From assembly GCF_024868665.1 (NCBI RefSeq), contig NC_079895.1, positions 22,801,011 through 22,865,010 of the forward strand: a stretch of DNA of 64,000 bases, written 5' to 3'. Below the pieces are notes generated by a model, which saw only the letters and a program-made list of their open reading frames with translations, was not told the origin of the DNA and did not search any database. Below, piece by piece: positions 34,016 to 46,300 of the stretch. Source of the stretch: Triplophysa rosa (taxonomy: Eukaryota > Chordata > Actinopteri > Cypriniformes > Nemacheilidae). The position numbers and the translations under genes are program-made. Position 1 is the stretch's first letter. Each line of letters begins with the position of its first letter.

Positions 34016-35585
34016 CACTGCGTTCCAAATTATTATGCAAATGATATCTTTCTCTGGTTTTCCTAATTTGTCGATGCAAATGACAGTCAGTATAATTTTC
34101 AAGTAATCAACAGTTAGGGTACATTTGGAATTTTATTGAACAAACCTCCCACTGACAACAGTATTTATTTAAAAAATGAAAAACTCAAAATGCACTGTTC
34201 CAAATTATTATGCACAACAGAGTTTGAAAACATTTCATAGGTTGTAAAAAACTGAAAATGGTCATTTGTTGAATTTGCAGCATTAGGAGGTCATATTTAC
34301 TGAAATCAAAAGCTATTTCAATCAAAAACATCCTAACAGGGCAAGTTACATGTTAACATAGGACCCCTTCTTTGATATCACCTTCACAATTCTTGCATCC
34401 ATTGAACTTGTGAGTTTTTGGATAGTTTCTGATTGAATTTCTTTGCAGGATGTCAGAATAGCCTCCCAGAGCTGCTGTTTTGATGCTAACTGCCTCCCAC
34501 CATCATAGATCTTTCGCTTGAGGATGCTCCAAAGGTTCTCAATAGGGTTGAGGTCAGGGGAGGATGGTGGCCACACCATGAGTTTCTCTCCTTTTATGCC
34601 CATAGCAGCCAATGACACAGAGGTATTCTTTGCAGCATGAGATGGTGCATTGTCATGCATGAAGATGATTTTGCTACGGAAGGCATGGTTCTTCTTTTTG
34701 TACCATGGAAGAAAGTGCTCAGTCAGAAACTCTACATACCTTGCAGAGTTCATTTTCACACCTTCAGGGACCCTAAAGGGGCCCACCAGCTGTCTCCCCA
34801 TGATTCCAGCCCAAAACATGACTCCGCCACCTCCTTGCTGACGTCGCAGCCTTGTTGGGACATGGTGGCCATCCACCAACCATCCACTACTCCATCCATC
34901 TGGACCATCCAGGGTTGCACGGCACTCATCAGTAAACAAGACTGTTTGAAAATTAGTCTTCATGTATGTGTGGGCCCACTGCAACCGTTTCTGCTTGTGA
35001 GCATTGGTTAGGGGTGGCCGAATAGTAGGTTTATGCACAACTGCAAGCATCTGGAGGATCCTACACCTTGAGGTTTTCGGGACTCCCGAGGCACCAGCAG
35101 CTTCAAATACCTGTTTGCTGCTTTGCAATGGCATTTTTGCAGCTGCTCTCTTAATCCGATGAATTTGTCTGGAAGAAACCTTCCTCATTCTGCCTTTATC
35201 TGCACGAACCCTTCTGTGCTCTGAATCAGCCACAAATCTCTTCACAGTACGATGATCTCGCTTAAGTTTTCGTGAAATATCTAATGTTTTCATACCTTGT
35301 CCAAGACATTGCACTATTTGACGCTTTTCGGCAGCAGACAGATCCTTTTTCTTTCCCATATTGCTTGAAACCTGTGGCCTGCTTAATAATGTGGAACGTC
35401 CTTCTTAAGTAGTTTTCCTTTAATTGGGCTCACCTGGCAAACTACTTATCACAGGTGTCTGAGATTGATTTCAGTGATCCAAAGAGCACTGAGACACAAT
35501 ACCATCCATAAGTTTAATTGAACAATATAAAATTAAATGTTTACGACACTTAAATCCAATTTGCATAATAATTTGGAACGCAGTG
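34016..35585 (-). mobile_element. Tc1/mariner element, complete, TA target site
   Basis: The inverted ends CACTGCGTTCCAAATTATTA and TAATAATTTGGAACGCAGTG are flanked by TA dinucleotides at 34014-34015 and 35586-35587. A second copy of TTCCAAATTATTATGCA lies inside the left end near 34198, an internal repeat like those of Tc1-type elements with long or doubled termini. The 1,570-bp element holds one uninterrupted transposase. Confidence 0.93.
34346..35359 (-). CDS. Tc1-like transposase, intact, DD37E
   Basis: The 337-codon frame starts MGKKKDLSAAEKRQIVQCLG, the first Met after the left flank, and stops at TAA after GSYVNM. Residues about 6-110 form paired helix-turn-helix DNA-binding regions. 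The catalytic triad is Asp144 (LFTDECRA), Asp236 (FMHDNAPSH) and Glu274 ([11 protein letters not shown]). The spacing of the last two is 37 residues, unlike the DD34E of most fish Tc1 elements, and matches the DD37E group reported from fishes and amphibians. No stop or frameshift is visible, so it may be active or recently so. Confidence 0.9.
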   Translation of the reverse strand: MGKKKDLSAAEKRQIVQCLGQGMKTLDISRKLKRDHRTVKRFVADSEHRRVRADKGRMRKVSSRQIHRIKRAAAKMPLQSSKQVFEAAGASGVPKTSRCRILQMLAVVHKPTIRPPLTNAHKQKRLQWAHTYMKTNFQTVLFTDECRATLDGPDGWSSGWLVDGHHVPTRLRRQQGGGGVMFWAGIMGRQLVGPFRVPEGVKMNSARYVEFLTEHFLPWYKKKNHAFRSKIIFMHDNAPSHAAKNTSVSLAAMGIKGEKLMVWPPSSPDLNPIENLWSILKRKIYDGGRQLASKQQLWEAILTSCKEIQSETIQKLTSSMDARIVKVISKKGSYVNM

Positions 35586-35587
35586 TA

Positions 35588-36480
35588 ATTTAATGTACTA
35601 CTACTCCCTCTTTTGTACTCTTGATGTACTGATTTTTGCAGGTCTTTATTTTGTTAACTGCATTTCTTATTACCAACATATACACTGTTGCTGTTAAATT
35701 TGCAGTAGGCCTGTACAGTATTAACTGATAACATTTTACTATTGTGTTATTAAGTAGTTTATACTGCAAAGTTTCATAATTCTGTGCATCAAATGTTTTT
35801 ATGAGTTATGTCATTACATGCTTTTCTGAGATGGACAGATTTTTGAAGTGTAAAATGTCTCTATTTGCAATGATTGTGTCCTGAGAGGTGGAACGGTGCT
35901 GTAGTGTGTAGTAACTCTCGAAGTTAAATTTATGAAATTAAAATAAAAAGGTTTTTATTTTATTGCTATTGTTTTTTTGTGTGTATATATTACATATTCA
36001 TACAGCTTATAAAATAAGCACAATCTTGCAGTAGTGTAATACAAAAGCAAAAATACTTATAATGCATAAGTTGGTATATTTTGTGTATATATTTCATGGT
36101 ATATTATATGTTGGTTTATTCTGTGGTAAAAAACAGTGACCGTTTTGTCTTAACTTACTTGAAAGTTACATTGATTTAAGGAAACACGTTAGTTTAATGT
36201 TATGTAGATACATTTGATTTGTCAATGTACTATAGGAAAATCACATTAATGTAGTTATTCAGTTTTATTACACCCAACAAACATGATTAGATATAGTTAT
36301 ATTAATGTACTACTTTTATGTGGAAATTTTATGTTCAACTGAGGAGTCATGTTTTTGAGTGCATCAATGGACCATCGACTAACCTCAGTACTAAGATAAA
36401 AGGGATGAAATGATTGCTGAACAAAGGGATGAAGGAACAAGTTATAAAAGAGAGAGGCAACTGTGTTAAATATGGTGATT
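35588..36480. other. No recognised gene or repeat
   Basis: AT-rich sequence without open frames of note or terminal repeats I could identify. Likely plain intron. Confidence 0.4.
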
Positions 36481-37265
36481 TAAAGGGATAGTTTAGAGAA
36501 AAATAACATGTATTGTTATTTATCTACCCTCAGGTCATTCAAAACCTGTATATTAGGGATGTGACAGTGATGAAATTTGCCCACCGGTTAATAGACCGGT
36601 AGTGCGGGTGACATTGGGGGTGGGGGGTTTGCTGTGGGGTGGTAGAAGATGCAGCTGTGCACATGATGCATTTTACTTTCAGTTTTGAATTAGCGGCAAT
36701 TCGGAACGCAACTTACTTGAATTAAAAACATTACAAAAAAGTACAATGAAATTTACTTATATTAAACACAGACCTTACAAAACGAATAGCCACACCATGC
36801 AAAAATAAGAAACTAATACTTTTTTTACATCAGATAGGTTGCCTTTAACAAAACGAATAATCACGACACACATCAAAGTAAAAAAAATAAGAAACAAAAT
36901 AAAAAACCTTTATGTTAGATAAGTTGCCTATATTAACAAAACGAATAGCCTAATCACGGCACACACTTTGCAAAAATAAATAATTAAGAAACAAATAAGG
37001 AAAGCAGTGGACAAGTGATATAATCGGTAGGCAGGTGGACACCTGGTGACACCGACTATCGGAACAAGCCTACTGTACAGTATATGACACGTTCCCTGGT
37101 GGAACACTAAAAGATATTTTGAGAAATGTCTCAATGGTTTTGTGTCCATACAATGACAATCAATGGAGGCCAATGTTTTTGGCCTTTAAAATATCTTCTT
37201 CTGTGTTGTGTAGAAGTCAATGAGTAAATGAAATAATTTTCATTTTGAGGTGAACTCTTTCTTTA
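36481..37265. repeat. CTCACCC-type MITE interrupted by another insertion
   Basis: The left arm, TTAAAGGGATAGTTTAGAGA to ACCTGTATA (36481-36553), and the right arm, from about 37100 to GGTGAACTCTTTCTTTA (37265), belong to the family also present at 61881-62280. Between them is about 530 bp beginning TAGGGATGTGACAGTGATGA with ACCGGT motifs at both sides, probably a hAT MITE. Confidence 0.55.
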
Positions 37266-37339
37266 CATGGATAAGAACAGTCAAGGAGATCAAGGAGTTT
37301 TTCTTACCAACCTGCTTATTTAATACATTTATATAGTGG

Positions 37340-37755
37340 ATACAAATGCAGAGAAGTATTTTAATCTACTCAAGTACGTTTTTCTACTCAAATACACGTA
37401 TCTACACTTTAAGAATTCTCTAAATGTTTTTACTTCAGCACTAAAGTACTTTTTACTCCATCATAAACAATAAATACTTGTTTTTTTAAAAGCATACCTT
37501 ACATTAAAACCTCTAGTACTCTCTATTTATACACAAGTACAAATATTGAAATACTTGAGTAAAAAAACTGGAGTAAAAGAGCAAAATATTTGTAAGAAAG
37601 TATTGTAAGAATGTACTAGATTGTTAATGTACCCAAGTACAAAATGTATTTATGAATTGCAGTGGAGTAAAAAGTATGATAATGCAGTAAAAACACTGTG
37701 ATAGAAACTACAGATAGTTGAGAGTAAAAATACTTAAGAACTGTCCACCTCTACA
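37340..37755. repeat. hAT-derived MITE rich in AAGTACTTTTACT motifs
   Basis: The block is dense in CAAGTAC, ACTTGAGTA and TACTTTTTACT motifs in both orientations and ends CTGTCCACCTCTAC. It is the terminus and body of a widespread fish MITE, also represented at 55371-56477. Confidence 0.6.
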
Positions 37756-38659
37756 CAAATGAGACGCATGAGAATACGGTAAAAGAGAGAAAGGAGGAAT
37801 CAGGAAAGATAAAAGGAGACTTGGTTAAAGAAATATTTACTAAATGGACTTCAATGAATGTTCAAAGAGTAACCACGTGGTCAAAACAACTCTGAGCAGT
37901 TCAAGAAAACAAAAACTGCATAATACTCGGTGGTGTTCTGCAGCCTTTCTGGATGTTGAATAGACAACCATGATATATAGATCAATACCAGAATGAATCT
38001 ATTTCTCTAGATAATCAATAGATATCTAATACGGCAATAAAATTAAAAGCACTATTGCAGAGAATGCAGTCGGACCCTGAATGAACAAAGAACCAAGCAA
38101 CATCTTTATCATTACATCATACACTTATAAATCAGTTGATGATGATACAAATCAAACTAGACAAAACACTGATTAAGAACACAAAACAGGGCAAAAAACT
38201 GATTCGTTTTATGTAGAGTGTCACAGAACTTCAAAGTTCTGGAATAAAAAGAATATCCCTGTAAAAAAACTGAATGTAGACAGTTGAGAGCAACCGGATG
38301 AACAGAGAAATCAGTTGATGTGAATGAATGGAAGTGAATGGAAGGGTGATTTCATGTGTAGCGGAGCATAAAACATAACAGCAGAACAGAAAGCAGGAAC
38401 AGATGAAGCTTCCCCACAAGCTCAATGATCTTGGCTCTGCCACAGAGGGGGTAAACGGGTGATGGACTGACAGATATGGAAAAGAGGAGACCCCACTGGG
38501 CAGAAGCAGAAAAACGATAAACAAGATCAACCAATAACGCAGGGGGACACAGACAGAAAGAGAAAATGGTCCATTTCAACTTCGCAGATGATCCTGTGAA
38601 GTGACATGACAATTTCTACTCACAATCCAAAGTTTGACTCCTCAAAGGATTATGGAAGC
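37756..38659. other. No recognised gene
   Basis: Two overlapping minus-strand frames (38231-38612) are hydrophobic but contain no known domain and no supported splice sites. I see nothing else. Confidence 0.35.
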
Positions 38660-39111
38660 ACAAGGCCCGATTCACATTTTGCTTCTAAAACCGCGTGGAA
38701 AACGCAAGCTGCACTGCGCTCTCCTTTTTTTCCAAAGCGCCTGGACTTTGTGCTCTCCTGGCGTCTGTTATCGCTAAGCAACCATGGGCCACGATAGCCG
38801 TTGAGACGGGTAGGTATAAACAAAGGATATATGGATTATATACACTGAAAATACCTTGCAATAACATCTGATCAAATGATCATCTGTGTCTCCATCTTCA
38901 TTGAGCTTGTCTATATTGGCTGGTTGGTTCTTGTCACATGACCTGCGGTGCGCTTGTGGCTTTCTGCAAATGTTTTCATCTCGATGCGGCGCCGACACGC
39001 CTGAAAAAAAGGAGCGCGCGTCGCCCCCTATTTCCGCGCGCCTGCCGCGCGTCTACATTTAAAATAACGAATACGCGCGTGGAAAACACGCGAAATGTGA
39101 ATCGGGCCTAA
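38660..39111. repeat. MITE with GGCCCGATTCACAT termini
   Basis: It starts AAGGCCCGATTCACATTTTG and ends CGCGAAATGTGAATCGGGCC, a perfect inversion over most of the first 18 bases. The subterminal zones are GC-rich, with several GCGCG motifs (39010-39090), in contrast to the AT-rich flanks. There is no coding capacity. Ends of this type suggest a PIF/Harbinger-like MITE, but that is a guess. Confidence 0.7.
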
Positions 39112-40200
39112 CTTTTCTTGGTAAAATGAATCACAACTAGCTTTCCTTACAGTTGGCAATTTTAGAGAAGCGTCACACGTTTCAGCCACTTAAAAACTCG
39201 AGTTAACTGATATGATGTGATGCATTCATTCTTGGATCAACTCTATTGTGCTCAAAACACTAAATCATAATCAGTCACTTTTCCACCGTCTGGCCGAACT
39301 GTTCTTGGAACACTGAAGAACAGTTATAGTTATCTTTCCAGATGCTGTTTGGCACGGCATGATTATAAACCATTGTCAGGTCTGAATTCTCAGCATGGTT
39401 GGCTAACAGCTACTCAGAATTGGTCACTTGCCTGTTGCCTGGCTACCAGTTTCTCTCTGTAGCAGACCAAGCGCACTTGAGCATTTGATGGTCTCACGCG
39501 TTCTCTGTATTTTACATTTTGTCATGAGTTGTGCGTTCTCTGTTATTCTAGCAAACTAAGTAAAGATCAGGGAAAACGAACATATCTGATCTTCCTCCAA
39601 AAACCTAGTCGCTATTTGTGTAATACCGTCATTGCGTCACTAAGGCGACGGATGCATTTGTATTATATTCCAAAGAGCTCTGTTATCGGTCCAACCGTGT
39701 CCAAACTGGGTACTTAATGTAATTTCTTTTCTTCCAACTCAAATGCGAAGCATTCAGATAATAGTGAAACACATTTATGAAACACGTTTATCCAGAATAC
39801 ATAGATGTATTGGAAATACAAAATTTCCTCTGCGTTCAAATCATTTTAAATGTCACTGGATTTCTTTTTTAAAGGACAGGACAGATAGCAGCTGGCATTT
39901 ATGGGTCAGCACGAATTTTTAATCATATCTTCCTGAACTATGATTATGTCATTTAGTAAAATAAGTACATTGGTGAAACAGTGACGGTGATAAAAATCTG
40001 ACATCAAGTGTAGAAAAACATATAATCACCTGCTACAAAGGCTGGTGCCATTTAATCATATTTACAATGTTTGACAAGAGGACACCAAAAGAAAATGAAG
40101 CTGTCAGTCCCATTGCACAAAAATAGGATCATTTGGATCATGCCTATGCCCCAACTCCTTACTTTAACAAAAAGTACTGATGGATGAATTTTACTCTTAC
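39112..40200. other. uxs1 intron beyond the YxxxK exon, no feature recognised
   Basis: No exon encoding EGVEVRVARIFNTFG, the expected continuation of Uxs1, is found on the minus strand here. There are no transposon ends that I could identify. Confidence 0.45.
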
Positions 40201-40322
40201 CTGTTTCATGTAGGCATAACACATGGTCTCTGCAACCCGCTTCCCTTCATCATAACAGGCCCGTGGGCCGATAGGGTTCACGTGGCCCCAGTAGTCCTCA
40301 TTTTGAGGGTGAACCTCTGGGT
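40201..40322 (-). CDS. uxs1: uxs1 exon with the YxxxK catalytic motif
   Basis: This 122-bp exon reads [20 protein letters not shown], then [26 protein letters not shown] is the catalytic Tyr-x-x-x-Lys. The acceptor is TTTTTCAACTAG above 40322, with a polypyrimidine tract, and the donor is GTAAGAG below 40201. It ends on a full codon, so the next exon should start EGVEV. I could not find that exon anywhere from 40200 to 1. It is the last exon visible in the gene's reading direction. Confidence 0.95.
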
Positions 40323-43300
40323 CTAGTTGAAAAAGAAAAAGAAACATTTGATAAACAATTTTTGTAAACTCCAAATATCATACAATGCAGCTTGTGGTAT
40401 TAAAACAGGGTATTTTATTTTTCTTCAACAATAACAGAAGGCAGAATTCAGTCTGGTAAAGCAGATATACTGTAAAGCGAGACTGACTCAGCCTACTGAG
40501 AGTCTTCCAAGAGTATCATTGAGAGATCACTGAAACAATCAACACAATGAACAAAAAAAAAGACAAATCCTGACAGTGGGGTGGTCAATGACATCATCTC
40601 ATGATCATATAGTGTAAGATGAAGTTTGAGACCATCGTATAAAAGAACATCCAGGCCAGAGCAAACCTCTGGTTTGAGATTTGATAAACATGTTCTGGTA
40701 CATACACGCTGGTATGTTCGTCACAGCTGGAGGTGGTACCACAGGCTGAAAAGCCTGATGGAAAGGTTTCATCTCTGACATCTGTCAGCCAAACGGTCAA
40801 CTTTTAACTAACTGGTGCAGTGTAGACCATCGCAGAGACGTGATGCTTTTAAGTAAGTGGCACAGCTAAATCAGGCTGTACAAATTTAACAGTCTATTCC
40901 AAGGCATGATGAGTAAATAATTCTCTTAATAAACTACACAGTAGGGCTCAAATATGTTCTTGCGTATATGTTCTTTGGGTAACACTGTTTATTAGTTTTA
41001 TATATATATAATACCATTCTTTGGAACATACTATGCTAATTAATTCAAAAGGGTGATTAACGAAACCGATGCTTTAATCAATTATTATGGAGTTAAAAGA
41101 GGTCTGAAGCAAAGGTTAGGGTTAATGTGACCGGTTTTATGGACTTTCAGATCAATCCTTTGAGGCCACCGTCATGCAGAAAAGTAATAGCTTTTTGTAA
41201 TTTAGCAATGTTCTTTAACATGAAAGCAATCAATAATTTAAAAAAATCAATTGCTTTTAAAATGAGTCTCAGAAGAAATTCACAGTGTTTCTTTGTAATG
41301 TATTGGACCCAGCTAAAAGATTTACATTTAGTCATTAAGACGGCGCTCATATATATATAATCTGCTTTATTATACAGTTTTATAGATACTGTTTCAAAGA
41401 CAAATGAGGAGCCGTCAAAGTGCGTGCATGAGTGTGTTAAAAATAACGCTTAAAGATGATGACTGAAAAGAATTCACAGATTCACTGTTGTGCCCAAAGG
41501 TTGAACATGAGAAGAGTCTTGATCCCATCTGTTTACCCTGTGAACAAAGATGGACAACAAAACCATGCCTGAACAGAACTAATAAAATGGCCAACTTCAT
41601 TTCCATTTTATTACAAACTGCTAGGGTTTATATTCAGCATTTTCGTAGTTACTACATATTCTTTAATATTTTACAGTCTTGTAATCTATTGTTTGTTGCC
41701 CATCATTAACATCATCTTATGACGAAAAAAATGTGAGAATTTTATTGTACCTAAGTACTAGGGATGAGTCACAGTTGTCGGATATTCGATTAGTTGATTT
41801 AATTATAGAACATTGAATAGTGTGTGCGATTGTTGTCTAAAAATAAAGAACAAAAACAATTCCCCGTGTTTTCTGTGTAGATGTGGTGGTGACTCCAGAG
41901 GTTGGTGAAGCTAATAACACACCTAAAAGCTGTCAACAGACAACTGAAGAAGTCTTACACTTGCAAACATTACGTCGGCTATGCACACTGTAGACTTGCG
42001 TGGCATATAAGGCAACTTGGGAAATGTTAAATATGAGTTGTGTGGTGGTCCTTTATAAAACTAATAAAAATGAAGTGCTGTGCAAACTCTGTCATGCGAA
42101 GATTGCTTATCTTAGGTCAACCACTAAGATGAGCATTAGTGATGGGAAGTTCGAGTCATTTTTGCGATTCGGATGTTTGAATCTCGTTCAGCAAAATGAA
42201 CGAATCTTTTTTGGAGTCATTTCGTTCATCTGAGCAGAGTTAAATTAATGTTGCATGTTAATAGCCAAATTACCCCATAACGTTTATTTATGCTAGTTTT
42301 GATCAGATATATAATAAGAAATAACTTATATTGTAGTTAGGGACAAGTTATGAGAAACAGTTATTTAATTATTTCCTGACAGCATTAAGTTATGTATTTA
42401 TAATTCATTAACAATTTTGGGTCACTCAGGTATGCAATGAGGTTTACAGGTTGTTGTTTTTTACTAAAAAGTCTCATGCAGTTTGCAAAGTATATAATAA
42501 CAGGCTATTGAAATCATTTAAATGTGCAATTATTTAATAAGAGATCACTTGTGTTTTTTACTAAAACGTCTCGTGCAGTTTGCAAAGTATATAATAATAG
42601 GCTATTGAAATCATTTAAATGTGCAATTATTTAATAAGAGATCACTTGTGTAATATATGCATTAGACATAAACACTGACTTTACTAGTGTTGCTTATGTT
42701 TATATTTTGCCAGCACAGTTCTTATGCAAAATAGTTAGTTAGTTTCATGATCAGATCAACCAAGTTGAGTGCTAGACGGGCAGAACAAACATTGGCACTC
42801 ATTACTAAGAAGATCGCTAAAGATTTGCTTCCAAACAGCTGATACTGAAAGTGCCATCATTCAGGCTGTTCGTAATATGTTCCGTCATTTGATTATGTTT
42901 CTTTAAGCACGTTATCCTAAAATTACTATATATATGGCTTGAGTTAAGATAGCTTATTCCCTAATGAATTAAACAGCTCGTCATCATACAGACGGAAAGC
43001 GTGAATGTGAATTTATGCGTGTGTAGTCTATACATGCGTGCGGTGGAGGGGTGCGATTTTCGAATAATTTCCAGCGAATTTTGAATTTTTTTTTTTTAAA
43101 TGGCCATCCCTACAGAGGTCGCATTAACCAAAAATTATCCGTCATTGACAGATTTTTTTTACCAGTGACAGAAAAATCTGAAGGCAGTCTATGGAGCGAT
43201 TTTAGTCTCATTAATTATTCACGCGTAAAACAAGATACACACATGCGTAAACAGTTTCACATGAACAAAACCTAATTTACGTGCACAAAGTATACATATA

Positions 43301-46300
43301 CATTTACAAAAAGCAATTCACGTGCGTAAAACAAAACTATTTTCTCATAAAGTACGTTTCGCAAACATACAACTGTGCACAAATATTTCAAAAGTTTAAA
43401 ATGTACACGTTTATTGTGTTATGTGAATGTGCAAATCGTCACTCACGTGTGAATCGGCTTGGATGCGTGTGTTTTTTGAGACTCTCCTGGCAGCGCAACC
43501 CCACCCACGTGGGTTCTCGTACTCTTTAGCCAATCAGATTCAACCTTACCATTCAACCAATCATAAACGCGGAGAGCACAGTACTCAAGGAAAACGGCTC
43601 TGCGCACCTTTTGCGCAGCTACAAATCTATGCGCCCATACAAAACAATGTTTCCAAGAACTAGTTATTTATTGTCCTTGTTCATTTTAAACATACATTGT
43701 ATGGACATACAAACATGAACATATCTCATCTATCAGGCACAGTTTGTTACCCAGATGGATTTTAGCAGTTCAGTGGAAGTGACTGCTGGTTGTGTAGTTT
43801 TTAAGTGGTCATGTTCACTCACTATTTCATACTTTTCTCCTACAAAATAAATTAATAAAAACAGATTTATTGCGTGGCCGTATTATGTTTTAATACGGCA
43901 TCACAGCTCAGAGAGTAGATTAGCGAAACTGTACAAACGAGCCTTTGGTGCTAACATTAGAGCTCCTTGAGTTCTGTGCTCTCCACGATTATGATTGGTT
44001 GAATGGTAAGGTTGAATCTGATTGGCTAAAGAGTACTACAACCCACGTGGGAGGGGTTGCGCTGCCAGGAGAGTCTCAAAAAACACACACACACATCCAA
44101 GGCGATTCACACGTGAGTGACGATTTGCACATTCACATAACACAATAAACGTGTACATTTTAAACTTTCGAAATATTTGTGCTTGTGTCGTATGTTTGCG
44201 AAACGTACTTTATGAGAAAATAGTTTTGTTTTACGCACGTGAATTGCTTTTTGTAAATGTATATTTATACTTTGTGCACGTAAATTAGGTTTTGTTCATG
44301 TGAAACTGTTTACGCATGTGTGTATCTTGTTTTACGCGTGAATAATTAATGAGACTAAAATCGCTCCATAGCAGTCGGTCATTTTGACCAACACATTCTC
44401 ACTCCCGACTCATCACATATTGACGCTCGGTCAGCGCCCCTCTGCGTCACTTTTAAACATGCAGGGAACCCCTTTGGCGTCATTTTCCAACATGCAGGGC
44501 ACACAAATTTTACCGTCGTTATGAAATGGTACATTCGATATAATTTGCAATGATGATGTTTCGGGGTTTGATTTAGGTTTAACGGACAGGATAATTGCGT
44601 TTACATGACGCTATTCAGGCAGTTTGAGCAAGTAATGAAACAGTTTATTTATCGTAATATAAAACACAAGATACAACCAGTCACAATGTTGTTCAAAAAT
44701 ACAGATATTCCATGGGTACCAACGCGAAACTATCGATTTGTACTAGGAACAGATGAAAAAGCGATCACCGTCCGTCGTAAATCTCAGATCTGGAGTGAGC
44801 CGAATAACAGACGTTTAAAAATTGCCGCCAGAAGAAGAGTTACGTCAGCTTCGATACCATTGGCTCTCCAGTGTCCCGTGACTGATCAAGTCATTTCGTT
44901 GGCTTTGAACGTGAAACGGTATTGGTTCCCGCGATCGACTGCATCTAGATAATATTCCGGTTTCTTTTTTGAACTAGTTGAATTCACAGACACGGCATCT
45001 TCATATAAAGTTATCGTACGGCTTCGGTGCAAAAATGTCTGCGACACGAGTTGTTTGTAATACTTTAACACTGTCTTTGCTCAGTTTGTGCAATAAATAC
45101 CCATGTCTACTTTTATTTGGTTAAAATGTTTTATATGGTTGAGAAGTGGTTAGGTTTAGGGTGGGGTTAGGTGCTCCAAAATATTAAAACCACAAATAAT
45201 TATGAAATGCTAAGAACTGCAGGCGTCTCGGTCTGGAGCATTTAGCTAACAGCAGCGCAGTTCCCCGCTCGTCGAAAAACGACGCCAAAGTGGTACCCTG
45301 CGCATTAAAAAGTGACGCCAAGGGGCGCTGACCGAGCATCAATATGTGACGAGTCGGGAGTGAGAACTGGTTGTTTTGATGGATTACAATAAGGCCAATT
45401 TTTAATTCCCCTGTTTTATCATTTCCTTTCATCATAACGTGATTGTGAATGGACTGAACGTGATTGTGAGCGGCAGGAGGTAGGCTACATCACCTGCCCT
45501 GAACGCTATCGCCAAGGGACGTGTGTTTCCCATTCATTAGCTTACTTACAAATGCCTGGTCTGTTTTGAAAAACCTGCGCGGACAGCGGACAATTGCAGC
45601 ACAGATGCATCTCAGCCCCCGCGTCGCGTGCACACATTCACACACAGGCGCGCGGTGGCGCGGTCTTTGAGTTTTTTTTCCCTCAGAAAGGTGACTTTTT
45701 GGATAAACATTAGCTTTCAGTGAGTGGAAAAATGTTTCTCACGGCATCTTCTCTGTTCAGTGAGTGACAGAAGCAGCACATTCATGACCAAACCGTGAGA
45801 GTACAAAACACCCTTTTCAGGCACCTGTCATTGTTATGTTACTGACTGGACATACAGTACGAACATAAACATTTATTTTTATTTTATGTCTGACAACAGA
45901 AACATGAAATATATAAATTAATATAAACAACAACGGCTTTATTGGGCATTCAGTTGTATTAATATATAGTTCAGAGAGTAAACGAAAGTAACGCGTGATG
46001 ACGTCACAAACATGCTATTAGCACGTAACACCACCTTGCACCATAGTGATGAGTAATAATACATTAAGACGAATTTTTTAACGAGCCTGTCCGTCAAAAT
46101 AAGGGACAATAAAAAAGTCTAGCGCAACCTCTTCATCCCTACTAAGGATGCACCGATATCAATAACCAACCATTCTTTAACAATGGAATCCGATAACTGA
46201 TACTGGCCGATATACAGTATCTAAACATTAAACTAAAACAAAAGGCAAAAAGTGGACAACTGCTTTCATTTTTAAAAATTGACTGCAGAAAACAAGGTAA

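Larger units (their letters stand above)
43114..46134. mobile_element. Putative DNA transposon with foldback and nested MITE, TSD ATCCCTAC
   Basis: The left end AGAGGTCGCATTAACC and right end CTAGCGCAACCTCTTC are imperfect inverts. ATCCCTAC stands directly outside both (43106-43113, 46135-46142). The 3-kb interior contains the large foldback (43188-44371) and a second inverted-repeat element (44389-45372). No transposase was recognised. The short, imperfect termini keep this tentative. Confidence 0.5.

Noticed and set aside
38231..38612. Hydrophobic minus-strand frames resembling membrane segments
   Set aside because: No domain, no conserved splice sites and two overlapping frames of equal quality; chance frames in AT-rich intron are more likely.
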